Shown: piece after piece, positions 1 to 7,013 of the stretch
How positions within the stretch are numbered: the first letter of the stretch is position 1
Layout of the letters: each line of letters opens with the position of its first letter
Assembly (NCBI GenBank): GCA_023257515.1
Contig: JALRCA010000049.1
Location: forward strand, 1 to 35,882
From: Aeromicrobium sp.
GTDB lineage: Bacteria; Actinomycetota; Actinomycetes; Propionibacteriales; Nocardioidaceae
Direction: 5' to 3'
DNA length: 35,882 bases
Translations under genes and position numbers: made by a program
The notes under the pieces: model-generated
Database searches by the model: none
What the model was told of the DNA's origin: nothing
Seen by the model: the letters and a program-made list of their open reading frames with translations, nothing else

Positions 1-20
1 GAGGAGGAGGGTCATCGGTG

Positions 21-43
21 AACCTGTCTTTCGTCGACAGGTT
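21..43. repeat. Perfect 8-bp inverted repeat (hairpin or operator)
   Basis: AACCTGTC (21-28) and GACAGGTT (36-43) are perfect reverse complements separated by 7 bases. An AT-rich stretch (TATTAT, 45-50) follows directly, unusual for this DNA. It could be an operator next to a -10-like element, or the terminator of a gene lying to the left of the window. The flanking gene is not visible, so the role is undecided. Confidence 0.5.
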
Positions 44-102
44 CTATTATCGTATGACGTGGTCGCCCCGGTCGAGAGGTCGAAAGTCCTGTCTTTTCCC
101 GT

Positions 103-212
103 GACCCTTCGACGAGCCCAGGGTCCTCAACTCCGCCGAGCCCCGGTCCCCACGTCGCGACCCTTCGACAAGCTCAGGGTCCTTCAACCAGTCCACCTTT
201 TCGACGAGCCCA
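103..212. repeat. REP-like intergenic repeats, two full copies and one partial
   Basis: Two near-identical 23-bp units lie at 103-125 and 159-181. Each has arms GACCCT and AGGGTC around a TTCGACRAGCYC core, so each can form a short hairpin. A third, partial copy (TTTTCGACGAGCCCA) lies at about 198-212 and lacks the right arm. The unit resembles short palindromic repeats seen scattered between genes of many high-GC bacteria. No transposase is visible nearby. Beyond these repeats and the inverted repeat at 21-43, I see no gene between 1 and 299. Confidence 0.6.
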
Positions 213-299
213 TCGCATACCAGGCATGGTCAGGCATGCCTTGCGAAGGGTCGCTTCTCCTTCGTTGCGCCTGCGGTTGCAGGGCGCAAGAGTGGGCCC

Positions 300-476
300 A
301 TGACCGCCGCAGCTCTCGTCCTGGCCGCCGTCTCGCTCGCCTGCTACTGCGCCGGGATCGCGCGCCTCCTCGGCCCCTACGGCAATCTGCAGGTCGACCG
401 CACGGCCCAGGCGCTGCTCGCGGTCGCCGTCGCCAGCACGCTCGTGTTCGCCCTCGGTGCAGCCGCGACGTCCTGA
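300..476 (+). CDS. Small two-helix membrane protein (hypothetical)
   Basis: A 58-aa reading frame opens at ATG 300 (MTAAALVLAAVSL) and stops at TGA 474-476. It has a hydrophobic N-terminal segment (about residues 3-20), a short polar loop containing GPYGNLQVDRTAQ, and a second hydrophobic segment (about 37-56). This is the pattern of a two-helix membrane miniprotein. I do not recognise the family. No strong Shine-Dalgarno sequence precedes the ATG. Codon third positions are G/C rich as in real genes here. Alternatively it is a chance ORF in the gene-poor left end. Confidence 0.5.
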   Translation: MTAAALVLAAVSLACYCAGIARLLGPYGNLQVDRTAQALLAVAVASTLVFALGAAATS

Positions 477-612
477 CCCCACCGAAACCTCTGCAGAACT
501 TGTTCACCACCCTGGCGGCTTGTCGAGATCGTGCATAGGTTCTGAGCACGTTCGACTCGGGACCGAGGTGCGTGATGACGATCATCCTGACCCCACGACA
601 GATCGTGGACTG

Positions 613-906
613 ATGTCCGGCCCGTCGCGTGCTCCGTGGTGCGTGCAGATCTTCGCGGCCGTCTCCGAGTCGGTCGCGGCCCGCGTCACCGCCACGCTGC
701 GGCAGACCTTCGGCGAGCGCGCCTCCGTCGTCCGCGCGACCCAGGGTTCCAGGGATCTCGTGGTCGTCGAGACCGTCGACGAGAGCATCCTCGTCGCCGC
801 CGTCGAGCGCGTCGCGCACGAGGCCGACGCGGGGATCGAGCTGGTCCATCGGTCGACGACCCGGCCCATCGCTCCCCCGCCCGAGGCTCCCGCCCCGGCG
901 GCGTGA
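613..906 (+). CDS. Hypothetical 97-aa protein
   Basis: ATG 613 (MSGPSRAPWCVQIFAAV) opens a 97-aa frame. The sequence alternates predicted strands and helices: VQIFAAV, a helix SVAARVTATLRQTF, strand RDLVVVETV, a helix ILVAAVERVAHEA, then a Pro/Ala-rich tail. This suggests a small ferredoxin-like alpha/beta fold, but I recognise no family. The frame is open further upstream to 457, where the translation looks non-coding (Pro/His-rich), so I chose the ATG just before the ordered part. The ribosome site is weak. It stands alone, with no operon partner. Confidence 0.55.
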   Translation: MSGPSRAPWCVQIFAAVSESVAARVTATLRQTFGERASVVRATQGSRDLVVVETVDESILVAAVERVAHEADAGIELVHRSTTRPIAPPPEAPAPAA

Positions 907-933
907 ACGACGGGTGACGCTCACGGCCACCCC

Positions 934-963
934 TTGACGAATCCGGGGTCGGTCGCGTTGTGT
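934..963 (+). promoter_or_regulatory. Candidate promoter for the carboxypeptidase gene
   Basis: TTGACG (934-939) is a good -35 match, followed after 18 bases by TTGTGT (958-963) as a weak -10. It lies about 100 bases upstream of the GTG at 1064 and after the previous ORF ends. The -10 is poor, so this is tentative. Confidence 0.35.
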
Positions 964-1063
964 GAAGGGGTCGGACTCGGCCGGCACAGGCAGGTGTCCA
1001 CGCGTCTCCAGGCATGCGTGGCCATCGGAGTTCGACGCGCCCACCCACGGTGAGGAAGCGTCA

Positions 1064-2023
1064 GTGACCATCCGCTCGACACGTCCCGGACCCAGACGGG
1101 TCCTCGTCCCGATCGCCTCGTCCGTGCTGCTGCTCGTCGGCGGCCTGGTGCTGGCCGGCCCGGCAGCGGCCGCCCCGACACCGACGGCCACCGTCGCCGC
1201 CGCGAGCCTGAGCGGCTATCCCACGCTCCAGAGCGGCAGCTCGGGGGATGCCGTCACGGTCCTCCAGCGCCTGCTCGTCGGCCACGGCGCGTCGCTCGAT
1301 GTCGACGGCTCGTTCGGGCCCGCTACCGCGCAGGCCGTGAGCACGTTCCAGGGCAGCCAGGGGCTCGGCGCGGACGGCATCGTCGGCCCCGCGACCTGGG
1401 GCGCCCTCGTGCCGACCCTGCGCAGCGGCTCGACCGGTGGACTCGTCACTGCGCTGCAGCACGTGCTCAACCTGCGCGGCGCGGGCATCGCCGCCGACGG
1501 CAGCTTCGGGCCCGCCACCCTGGCCGCGGTCGAACAGGCCCAGGCGCGCGCCGGCCTGACGCAGGACGGTGTCCCCGGCCCGGACACCTGGCGCGCACTC
1601 GTCACCGGCGGCTCGGGCGGTGGAGGCAACGGCTCCAACCCCGAGACGACCTACCCCAACGGCCAGCTCCCCGCGAGCGCGCTGTGCGGCGTCTCCTACG
1701 CCTCCAGCTGGCGCCTCGCCTGCTACACCATCGACGACTACGAGGCCATGAACAGCGCGTTCCGAGCGGCCCGTGGCAAGAACCTGCCCATCACGCACGG
1801 CACCCTGACCGCCTACCGCACCGTGGCCGACCAGCAGTACCTGTGGGACAACTGCCCGTCGCGCTGCGCCCGTCCCGGCACCTCGAACCACGGATTCGGC
1901 ACGGCGATCGACATCTCCGTGACGATCGCCGCCGACCGCTCGTGGCTCGAGGCCAACGCCCGCTCGTACGGATTCGTCCAGGACGTCTCCGGCGAGCCCT
2001 GGCACTTCCACCACGTCCGTTGA
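1064..2023 (+). CDS. Secreted VanY-type D-Ala-D-Ala carboxypeptidase with two peptidoglycan-binding domains
   Basis: This 319-aa exported enzyme should trim D-Ala from peptidoglycan stem peptides outside the membrane. Residues 1 to about 38 form a signal peptide (RRVLVP, a hydrophobic core, then AGPAAAA). Two PG_binding_1 repeats follow (about 49-115 and 118-182), each with the DGSFGPATxxAV and VGPATWGAL-type signatures. A Gly/Ser-rich linker (GGSGGGGNGSN) leads to an M15B/VanY domain. The zinc motifs are present: SNHGFGTAIDI supplies His and Asp, and PWHFHHVR supplies the C-terminal His. The GTG at 1064 is chosen because GAGGAAG (1052-1058) precedes it and the signal peptide starts there; the frame is open earlier. 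The next gene begins 57 bases downstream, so the two wall hydrolases are probably co-transcribed. Confidence 0.93.
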   Translation: MTIRSTRPGPRRVLVPIASSVLLLVGGLVLAGPAAAAPTPTATVAAASLSGYPTLQSGSSGDAVTVLQRLLVGHGASLDVDGSFGPATAQAVSTFQGSQGLGADGIVGPATWGALVPTLRSGSTGGLVTALQHVLNLRGAGIAADGSFGPATLAAVEQAQARAGLTQDGVPGPDTWRALVTGGSGGGGNGSNPETTYPNGQLPASALCGVSYASSWRLACYTIDDYEAMNSAFRAARGKNLPITHGTLTAYRTVADQQYLWDNCPSRCARPGTSNHGFGTAIDISVTIAADRSWLEANARSYGFVQDVSGEPWHFHHVR

Positions 2024-2080
2024 CGGAACCGCCGTCGACGGCCCATCCGGGGGCATGAGCCCTCCACTCGGGGAGGAACC

Positions 2081-3157
2081 ATGAAGAAGGAAGCACGACG
2101 CGCACGACACCTCGCAGCGGTCGGCCTGACCGCCGCACTCGCCGCAGCGCCACTCGCGCCGGCCGACGCGTCGACGAACGACGACTCGCTCGGCGCGGCC
2201 TACGCCGCCGCCGCGAAGCAGTACGACGTGCCGCGGGACCTGCTCGTCGCGATGGGCTGGAGCGAGACCCGGCTCGACGGCCACCACGGTCGACCGAGCC
2301 AGGCCAACGGCTTCGGGATCATGCACCTGGTGAGCCATCCCGGCCAGCACACGCTCGAGCGCGCCGCAGGCCTGACGGGCCTGAGCAAGGCCCAGCTGCG
2401 CCGCGACGACACGGCCAACATCCGAGGCGCCGCCGCTGTCGTGGACGCCCTGGCCGAGGATCGCGGCCTGTCGCGCGCGGACCGCGACGACCTGTCGTCG
2501 TGGCTGCCGCTGCTCGAGGACTACGCCGGCACGAAGGGCACGGTGACGCGCTCGTACGTCGAGGGCGTCGCTGATGTCCTCGAGGAGGGACTCCGCACGA
2601 ACGTCGGCACGGAGCGGATCACGGTCCGTCGACACGACGTCGACGAGAGCGCGGCGCTTCGCGAGCTGCCCCGCACGAAGGCGGCCGACGTCGACCAGCC
2701 CGGTGCCCTGTGGGCCCCGGCCAGCACCTCGAACTACCGCGCCGGACGCACGGCGACGATCGACCAGGTCGTCATCCACGTGACGCAGGGCTCCTACGCC
2801 GGCAGCATCAGCTGGTTCCAGAACCCCGCAGCCGAGGTGTCGGCGCACTACGTCATCCGCTCGTCGGACGGCCAGGTGACGCAGACCGTGCGCGAGGCGG
2901 ACACGGCGTGGCACGCCGGCAGCACGAACTCCCGGTCGGTCGGCATCGAGCACGAGGGCTACGTCGACGACGCCTCGTGGTTCACCGAGTCGCTCTACCG
3001 CTCCTCGGCGGAGGTCGTGAAGGGCATCGCCTCACGTCACGGCATCCCGCTCGACCGCCAGCACGTCATCGGCCACTCCGAGGCGCCCGGCGCGACGCAC
3101 ACCGACCCGGGGCCGAACTGGGACTGGGACCACTACATGGCGCTCGTCAACGGCTGA
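2081..3157 (+). CDS. Secreted N-acetylmuramoyl-L-alanine amidase with N-terminal lysozyme-like domain
   Basis: This 358-aa protein starts at ATG 2081 with GGGGAGG about 6 bases upstream. MKKEARRARHLAAVGL begins a signal peptide ending near ADAS (residue 31). Residues about 35-165 resemble a lytic transglycosylase/lysozyme-like fold (AAKQYDVPRDLLVAMGWSET, with the Glu in the catalytic position). Residues about 215-355 are an Amidase_2 domain: VVIHVTQGS carries the first zinc His, then SAHYVIRSSDG, GIEHEG, and IGHSEAPGATHTDPG carries the second His and the final ligand. Together the domains suggest an enzyme that cuts both glycan and peptide linkages, though the N-terminal part could be binding only. 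It follows the carboxypeptidase closely, forming a wall-remodelling pair. A hairpin terminator comes directly after. Confidence 0.92.
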   Translation: MKKEARRARHLAAVGLTAALAAAPLAPADASTNDDSLGAAYAAAAKQYDVPRDLLVAMGWSETRLDGHHGRPSQANGFGIMHLVSHPGQHTLERAAGLTGLSKAQLRRDDTANIRGAAAVVDALAEDRGLSRADRDDLSSWLPLLEDYAGTKGTVTRSYVEGVADVLEEGLRTNVGTERITVRRHDVDESAALRELPRTKAADVDQPGALWAPASTSNYRAGRTATIDQVVIHVTQGSYAGSISWFQNPAAEVSAHYVIRSSDGQVTQTVREADTAWHAGSTNSRSVGIEHEGYVDDASWFTESLYRSSAEVVKGIASRHGIPLDRQHVIGHSEAPGATHTDPGPNWDWDHYMALVNG

Positions 3158-3170
3158 GGTCGAGTCGCTC

Positions 3171-3212
3171 GCACGTCGGGCCGGCGGCACGGTTGCCGCA
3201 GGCCCGACGTGC
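3171..3212 (+). terminator. Strong hairpin after the amidase gene
   Basis: GCACGTCGGGCC (3171-3182) pairs perfectly with 3201-3212. Inside it GCGGCA (3184-3189) pairs with TGCCGC (3194-3199) around a CGGT loop. No T-tract follows, as is common for actinobacterial terminators. It sits 13 bases after the amidase stop and 15 bases before the next ATG. Confidence 0.7.
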
Positions 3213-3227
3213 GGGCAGCATCGAGGC

Positions 3228-4139
3228 ATGCCGGGAACCGTGCGGGAGTGGTTGATCCTCGAGGCACCCTCCAGCGTCGGCGCGCACCACGCCGGGCAGG
3301 AACGGACCCCGATCGTGCTTCACGACCTGGGTCTCGTCCAGCGGCTCGAGGCAGCCGGCGTGCACGTCGCCCAGGTCTCCCGCCTGCCGGTGACCCCGTT
3401 CGCTGACGCCGAGCGACAGCGCGACGGCCGGGACGCCGCTCGCGTCGTCGAGGTCGCGCTGACCGTCGCGGACGAGGTCGCATCCGCGATCGCCGACGGG
3501 CTGGACGTCCTCGTCGTCGGCGGTGACTGCACGCTCAGCGTCGGCGCGGCCGCCGGGCTCCTGCGGCACGAGCCGGACCTGGCGCTCGCCTACCTCGACG
3601 GCGATGCCGACCTGGCCGATCCCGCCACGAGCTCCGGTGGCATCCTCGACGCCACCGGGGCCGGCTCCTTGCTGGACCTTCACGACCGATCGCTCGGCCA
3701 CATCGGTCCGACCCGTCCCCTGCTGCAGGGCTCCCAGATGGCGCTGCTCGGCTACGACGAGACCGATCCCGGCACGTTCGACGCCGAGCTGCTCGCCGCG
3801 GCCGGGCTCGCGATCACCGCTCCCGACCACGCCCTCCGCGCCGACCCGGCAGGCGTCGCGGCGAGGACTCGCACGTGGATGGAGTCGGCGACGGTCTCGG
3901 CCGTGCACTTCGACGTCGACTCGATCGACTCCGGCCAGCTGCCCCTGGCGAACTTCCCCCACTACGGGACCGGGATCGGGCTCGACGATGCACGTCTCGT
4001 GCTGCCGCAGCTGTGCGCGGCCACCAACCTGCGGCTGCTCAGCCTGACCGAGGTGAACCCCGGGCACGACACGACCGGGGTCTACCTCGAGCGCTACCTC
4101 GACCTGGTGACGTCGGCGCTGGCCGGCTCGGTGTCGTAG
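3228..4139 (+). CDS. Arginase/agmatinase-fold protein with altered metal ligands
   Basis: This 303-aa protein has the ureohydrolase fold used by arginase, agmatinase and formiminoglutamase. The three signature motifs are recognisable but changed. The first, normally GGDHS, is GGDCT (residues 98-102), so the manganese-binding His is Cys101. The second, normally DAHxD, is DGDAD (124-128), so another ligand His is Asp126. The third is intact: FDVDSID (228-234) with Asp229 and Asp231. A Glu in the usual TEVNP context is at 275. Such changes suggest either a different metal or substrate, or a non-enzymatic role; I would not call it arginase. It starts at ATG 3228 and converges on the CorC-like pair, with stops 19 bases apart. 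It has no obvious operon partners. Confidence 0.8.
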   Translation: MPGTVREWLILEAPSSVGAHHAGQERTPIVLHDLGLVQRLEAAGVHVAQVSRLPVTPFADAERQRDGRDAARVVEVALTVADEVASAIADGLDVLVVGGDCTLSVGAAAGLLRHEPDLALAYLDGDADLADPATSSGGILDATGAGSLLDLHDRSLGHIGPTRPLLQGSQMALLGYDETDPGTFDAELLAAAGLAITAPDHALRADPAGVAARTRTWMESATVSAVHFDVDSIDSGQLPLANFPHYGTGIGLDDARLVLPQLCAATNLRLLSLTEVNPGHDTTGVYLERYLDLVTSALAGSVS

Positions 4140-4158
4140 CCGGCCCACGCGACCTCGG

Positions 4159-5169
4159 TCAGCGGTTCTGCGTCACCGGGACCAGGTCGCGCAGCATGTC
4201 GGCGATCGTGACGACGCCGAGGTCGCCGTCCTCTCGGCGCACGAGGGCGAGCTGCTCCCCCGCCTCGCGCAGCAGGCCGATCGCCTCGAGCACCGTCAGG
4301 TCCGCCTCGAGCACCGGGCACGGGCGCGCCGCCCCGGACACCGGCGCGCCGGGGTCGAGCGCGATCGTGTCGCGCACGTGCACGACGTCGAGCGGCTGCC
4401 CGTCGCGCTCCACCAGGATGCGCAGGTGCCCGCTGTCGCGGCTTGCGCGCTGCACGTCGGCGGCGGTCGCGTCGGACGGCACGGCGACCGGTCGGCTCAC
4501 GCGGGCGACGTCGCCCACCGTCAGCCGGCCGAGGTCGAGCACGCCGGCGATGCGGTCGGACGAGGTCTGGTCGAGCGACCCCACGTCGCGCGAGTGCCGC
4601 ACGAGCGCCCGCAGGTCGTCGGGATTCTGGCCCGCCGACAGCGAGTCGACGGCGTCGACCCCGACGCGGTGCAGCAGCCAGTTCGCCAGGTTGTTGAGCA
4701 GGTGGAGCAGCGGCCGCGTGAACCACATGAAGGCACGCATGGGCAGCGCCAGCAGCGTGGCCGAACGCTCCGGGTGGGCGATGGCCCAGGACTTGGGCGC
4801 CATCTCGCCGACGACGAGGTGCAGGAACGTCACGACGACGAGGGCGATCACGAAGCCCGCGACGTCCGCGCTCCAGTAGGGCAGGCCCCAGGACTCGAAG
4901 ACCGGGGTCAGACCGTAGTGCACGGCCGGCTTGGTGATCGCGCCGAGGGCCAGGACGCACAGCGTGATGCCGAGCTGGGCACCGGCGAGCAGCACCGAGA
5001 GCTCCGACGCGCTGCGCAGCGCGGCCCGTCCTGCGCGGCTCTGCGCCGCCTTCTCCTCGAGCCGGTGACGCTTGGCTGCGATGAGGGCGAACTCGATCGC
5101 CACGAAGAACGCGCTCGCAGCGATGATGACGACGGTCGCGACGAGCACGACCCACGCGTTGCCGCTCAT
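4159..5169 (-). CDS. CNNM/CorC-like membrane protein (DUF21 + CBS pair), short form
   Basis: This 336-aa protein has an N-terminal DUF21/CNNM transmembrane domain (about residues 1-190) with the family motif GEMAPKSWAIAHPE, then two CBS domains (about 205-325). It lacks the CorC_HlyC domain carried by its neighbour, so it is the short member of the pair. Family members are linked to divalent cation (Mg2+, Co2+) homeostasis at the cytoplasmic membrane, with CBS domains sensing adenine nucleotides. Its ATG at 5169 overlaps the stop of the upstream gene by 4 bases, so the two are translationally coupled and probably act together, perhaps as a heterodimer (inference). Confidence 0.9.
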   Translation of the reverse strand: MSGNAWVVLVATVVIIAASAFFVAIEFALIAAKRHRLEEKAAQSRAGRAALRSASELSVLLAGAQLGITLCVLALGAITKPAVHYGLTPVFESWGLPYWSADVAGFVIALVVVTFLHLVVGEMAPKSWAIAHPERSATLLALPMRAFMWFTRPLLHLLNNLANWLLHRVGVDAVDSLSAGQNPDDLRALVRHSRDVGSLDQTSSDRIAGVLDLGRLTVGDVARVSRPVAVPSDATAADVQRASRDSGHLRILVERDGQPLDVVHVRDTIALDPGAPVSGAARPCPVLEADLTVLEAIGLLREAGEQLALVRREDGDLGVVTIADMLRDLVPVTQNR

Positions 5170-6548
5170 CGCTCGTCCTCCGTCCGGTCCGCATCCACGG
5201 CATCGGTCTCGACGGTGAGACGGACCGAGGACGGCACGTACTGGTCGACCTCGAGCACCTCGACGACCAGGTCGCGCACGACGGGCTCGTCCTCGAACGC
5301 CAGGTCGGCGGGATCCTGCGGGAGACGGACCCTGATGCGCTCACCCGGCTCGGGCAGCGCACCGTGCTCGGCGAGCACGAGGCCGGAGATCGTCTCGAAG
5401 TCACCGCGCGGGCACCGCACCTGCAGCAGCCGCTCGATCTCGTCGATCGGGGTGTCACCGCGCGTCGTCCAGCCGTCGCCGTCCTCGACGACCGCCGGCG
5501 GGGCGAGCGTGTCGTGCTCGTCCCAGAGATCGCCGACGATCTCCTCGACCAGGTCCTCGACCGTCACGATCCCGGCCAGTCCGCCGAACTCGTCGACGAC
5601 GCAGGCCAGCTGGTCCTTGGCCGTCTGGATCTCACGCAGCGCGTCGGGCAGCGCCATGAGCTCGGGCACCACGACCGCGGGGCGCACCACGTCGGCCACG
5701 GTGCCGCTCGGGACGGTGGTGCCCGACGGCAGCACGTCGACCAGGTGGACGACGCCGACGATGCGTTCGTCGTCGTCGAGCACGGGGTAGCGCGAGTGGC
5801 CCGTCGCCATGAGCGCACGGACCTCGTCGAGCGACGTCTCGGGCGCGATGGTGTCGACGCGCGAGCGCGGGACCAGCGCGTGGTCGACGTCGCGGCGCGG
5901 GAAGTCGAGGATGCGGTCGAGCAGCAGCGACATGTCCTCGTCGAGCTCGCCGGAGGCGCGCGACTCCGCCACGATGTGCTGCAGGTCCTGGGGTGTCGCC
6001 GACGACTCGACGTCGTGCACCGGCTCGATGCGCAGGAGACGCAGCAGCAGGTTGGACGACTGGTCGAAGAACCAGATCAACCAGCCGGTGATGGCGAGGT
6101 AGCCGAGCGTGGAGCGCGACAGCCACCGGGCCACCGGCTCGGGCCTGGCGATCGCGAGGTTCTTGGGGAACAGCTCGCCGAACAGCATCTGCACGACCGT
6201 GGCGAAGACGAGCGCACCGACGGTGCCGATCGTCACGCCCGTCGCCGTCGAGACCCCGACACCGTCGAGCAGGTCACCGACGGCGGAGCCGATGAGCGGC
6301 TCGGCGACGTAGCCGACGAGCAGTCCGGTCACGGTGATGCCGAGCTGGGCGCCGGAGAGCATGAAGGACGTCCGCTCCGTGACCCGCAACGTGCGACGGG
6401 AGGCGGCATCACCGGCCTCGGCCCGCGCCCGCAGACGCGAGCGGTCGACCGCCATGTACGCGAACTCCTGGGCCACGAAGTAGCCGGTGGCGGCGGTGAT
6501 CACGAAGACGACCAGGACACCGAGGAGCAGCGAGAGGGCGATGGTCAC
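5166..6548 (-). CDS. CNNM/CorC-like membrane protein (DUF21 + CBS pair + CorC_HlyC), long form
   Basis: This 460-aa protein starts with GTG at 6548, preceded by GGTGAG at good spacing. Residues about 1-195 are the DUF21 transmembrane domain with several hydrophobic helices and the motif GELFPKNLAIARPE. Residues about 205-325 are paired CBS domains (VPRSRVDTIAPETSLDEV, YPVLDDDERIVGVVHLVD). Residues about 345-440 are the CorC_HlyC domain (DTPIDEIERLL, FETISGLVL). Members of this family are often annotated as hemolysins, but cation efflux or Mg2+ homeostasis is better supported. It is the first gene of a two-gene operon with the short paralogue, so a tandem duplication followed by loss of the C-terminal domain in one copy is likely. 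Confidence 0.93.
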   Translation of the reverse strand: MTIALSLLLGVLVVFVITAATGYFVAQEFAYMAVDRSRLRARAEAGDAASRRTLRVTERTSFMLSGAQLGITVTGLLVGYVAEPLIGSAVGDLLDGVGVSTATGVTIGTVGALVFATVVQMLFGELFPKNLAIARPEPVARWLSRSTLGYLAITGWLIWFFDQSSNLLLRLLRIEPVHDVESSATPQDLQHIVAESRASGELDEDMSLLLDRILDFPRRDVDHALVPRSRVDTIAPETSLDEVRALMATGHSRYPVLDDDERIVGVVHLVDVLPSGTTVPSGTVADVVRPAVVVPELMALPDALREIQTAKDQLACVVDEFGGLAGIVTVEDLVEEIVGDLWDEHDTLAPPAVVEDGDGWTTRGDTPIDEIERLLQVRCPRGDFETISGLVLAEHGALPEPGERIRVRLPQDPADLAFEDEPVVRDLVVEVLEVDQYVPSSVRLTVETDAVDADRTEDER

Positions 6549-6715
6549 GCGGTCTCACCGACTGACGCGACGAGGCAGGGTCGGCACGGAGCCGGGCTTG
6601 CGGGGTACGAGAGGGCCAAGGGTCTTCGACCGGGCAACGAGGTTCCTTCCACGAACGACGATGCGCAGAACGTAGCAAACCCCTCCAACGACGGCAGCGC
6701 GTCGAGGACCGCGGG

Positions 6716-6973
6716 TCAGCCGCCGAGCTGTTGCACGGCGGTCGTCAGTGCGGCCGCCTGCTCCTCCAGCTCCCGGTCCGACGGGTCGCCGTCGACCCGG
6801 GCCAGCAGGTCGTCACGCGAGATCACCTCGAGGGCGCCGAGGTGCTCGTCCCCGTCCGAACCGCTCGAGTGCGCGACCTCGACCCGGCCCTCCACGAGGA
6901 CGAGCGACGTGCCATGGGGGTCGGCGAGCAGGGAGCGGAGCTGGTCCGCCGTGACGATCTGTGGTCCGGTCAT
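6716..6973 (-). CDS. Hypothetical 85-aa protein, last gene of the DUF4132 operon
   Basis: The frame starts at ATG 6973 (MTGPQIVTADQLRSLLADP) and ends at 6716. It is acidic and predicted mixed alpha/beta: a strand-like SLVLVEGRVEVAHSS, then EHLGALEVISRDDLLARV, then a C-terminal helix RELEEQAAALTTAVQQLGG that may form a coiled coil. I recognise no family. It begins 40 bases after the stop of the DUF4132 giant, on the same strand, so it is probably co-transcribed. The small size and proximity suggest an accessory subunit, which is inference only. Confidence 0.65.
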   Translation of the reverse strand: MTGPQIVTADQLRSLLADPHGTSLVLVEGRVEVAHSSGSDGDEHLGALEVISRDDLLARVDGDPSDRELEEQAAALTTAVQQLGG

Positions 6974-7013
6974 CTCCGGGACGTTCCCTCCCGGGCCAGG
7001 ACCATGCGGCGAC

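Noticed and set aside
1061-2953. A minus-strand open frame of 630 codons
   Set aside because: It lies opposite two well-supported cell-wall hydrolase genes and gives low-complexity translation.
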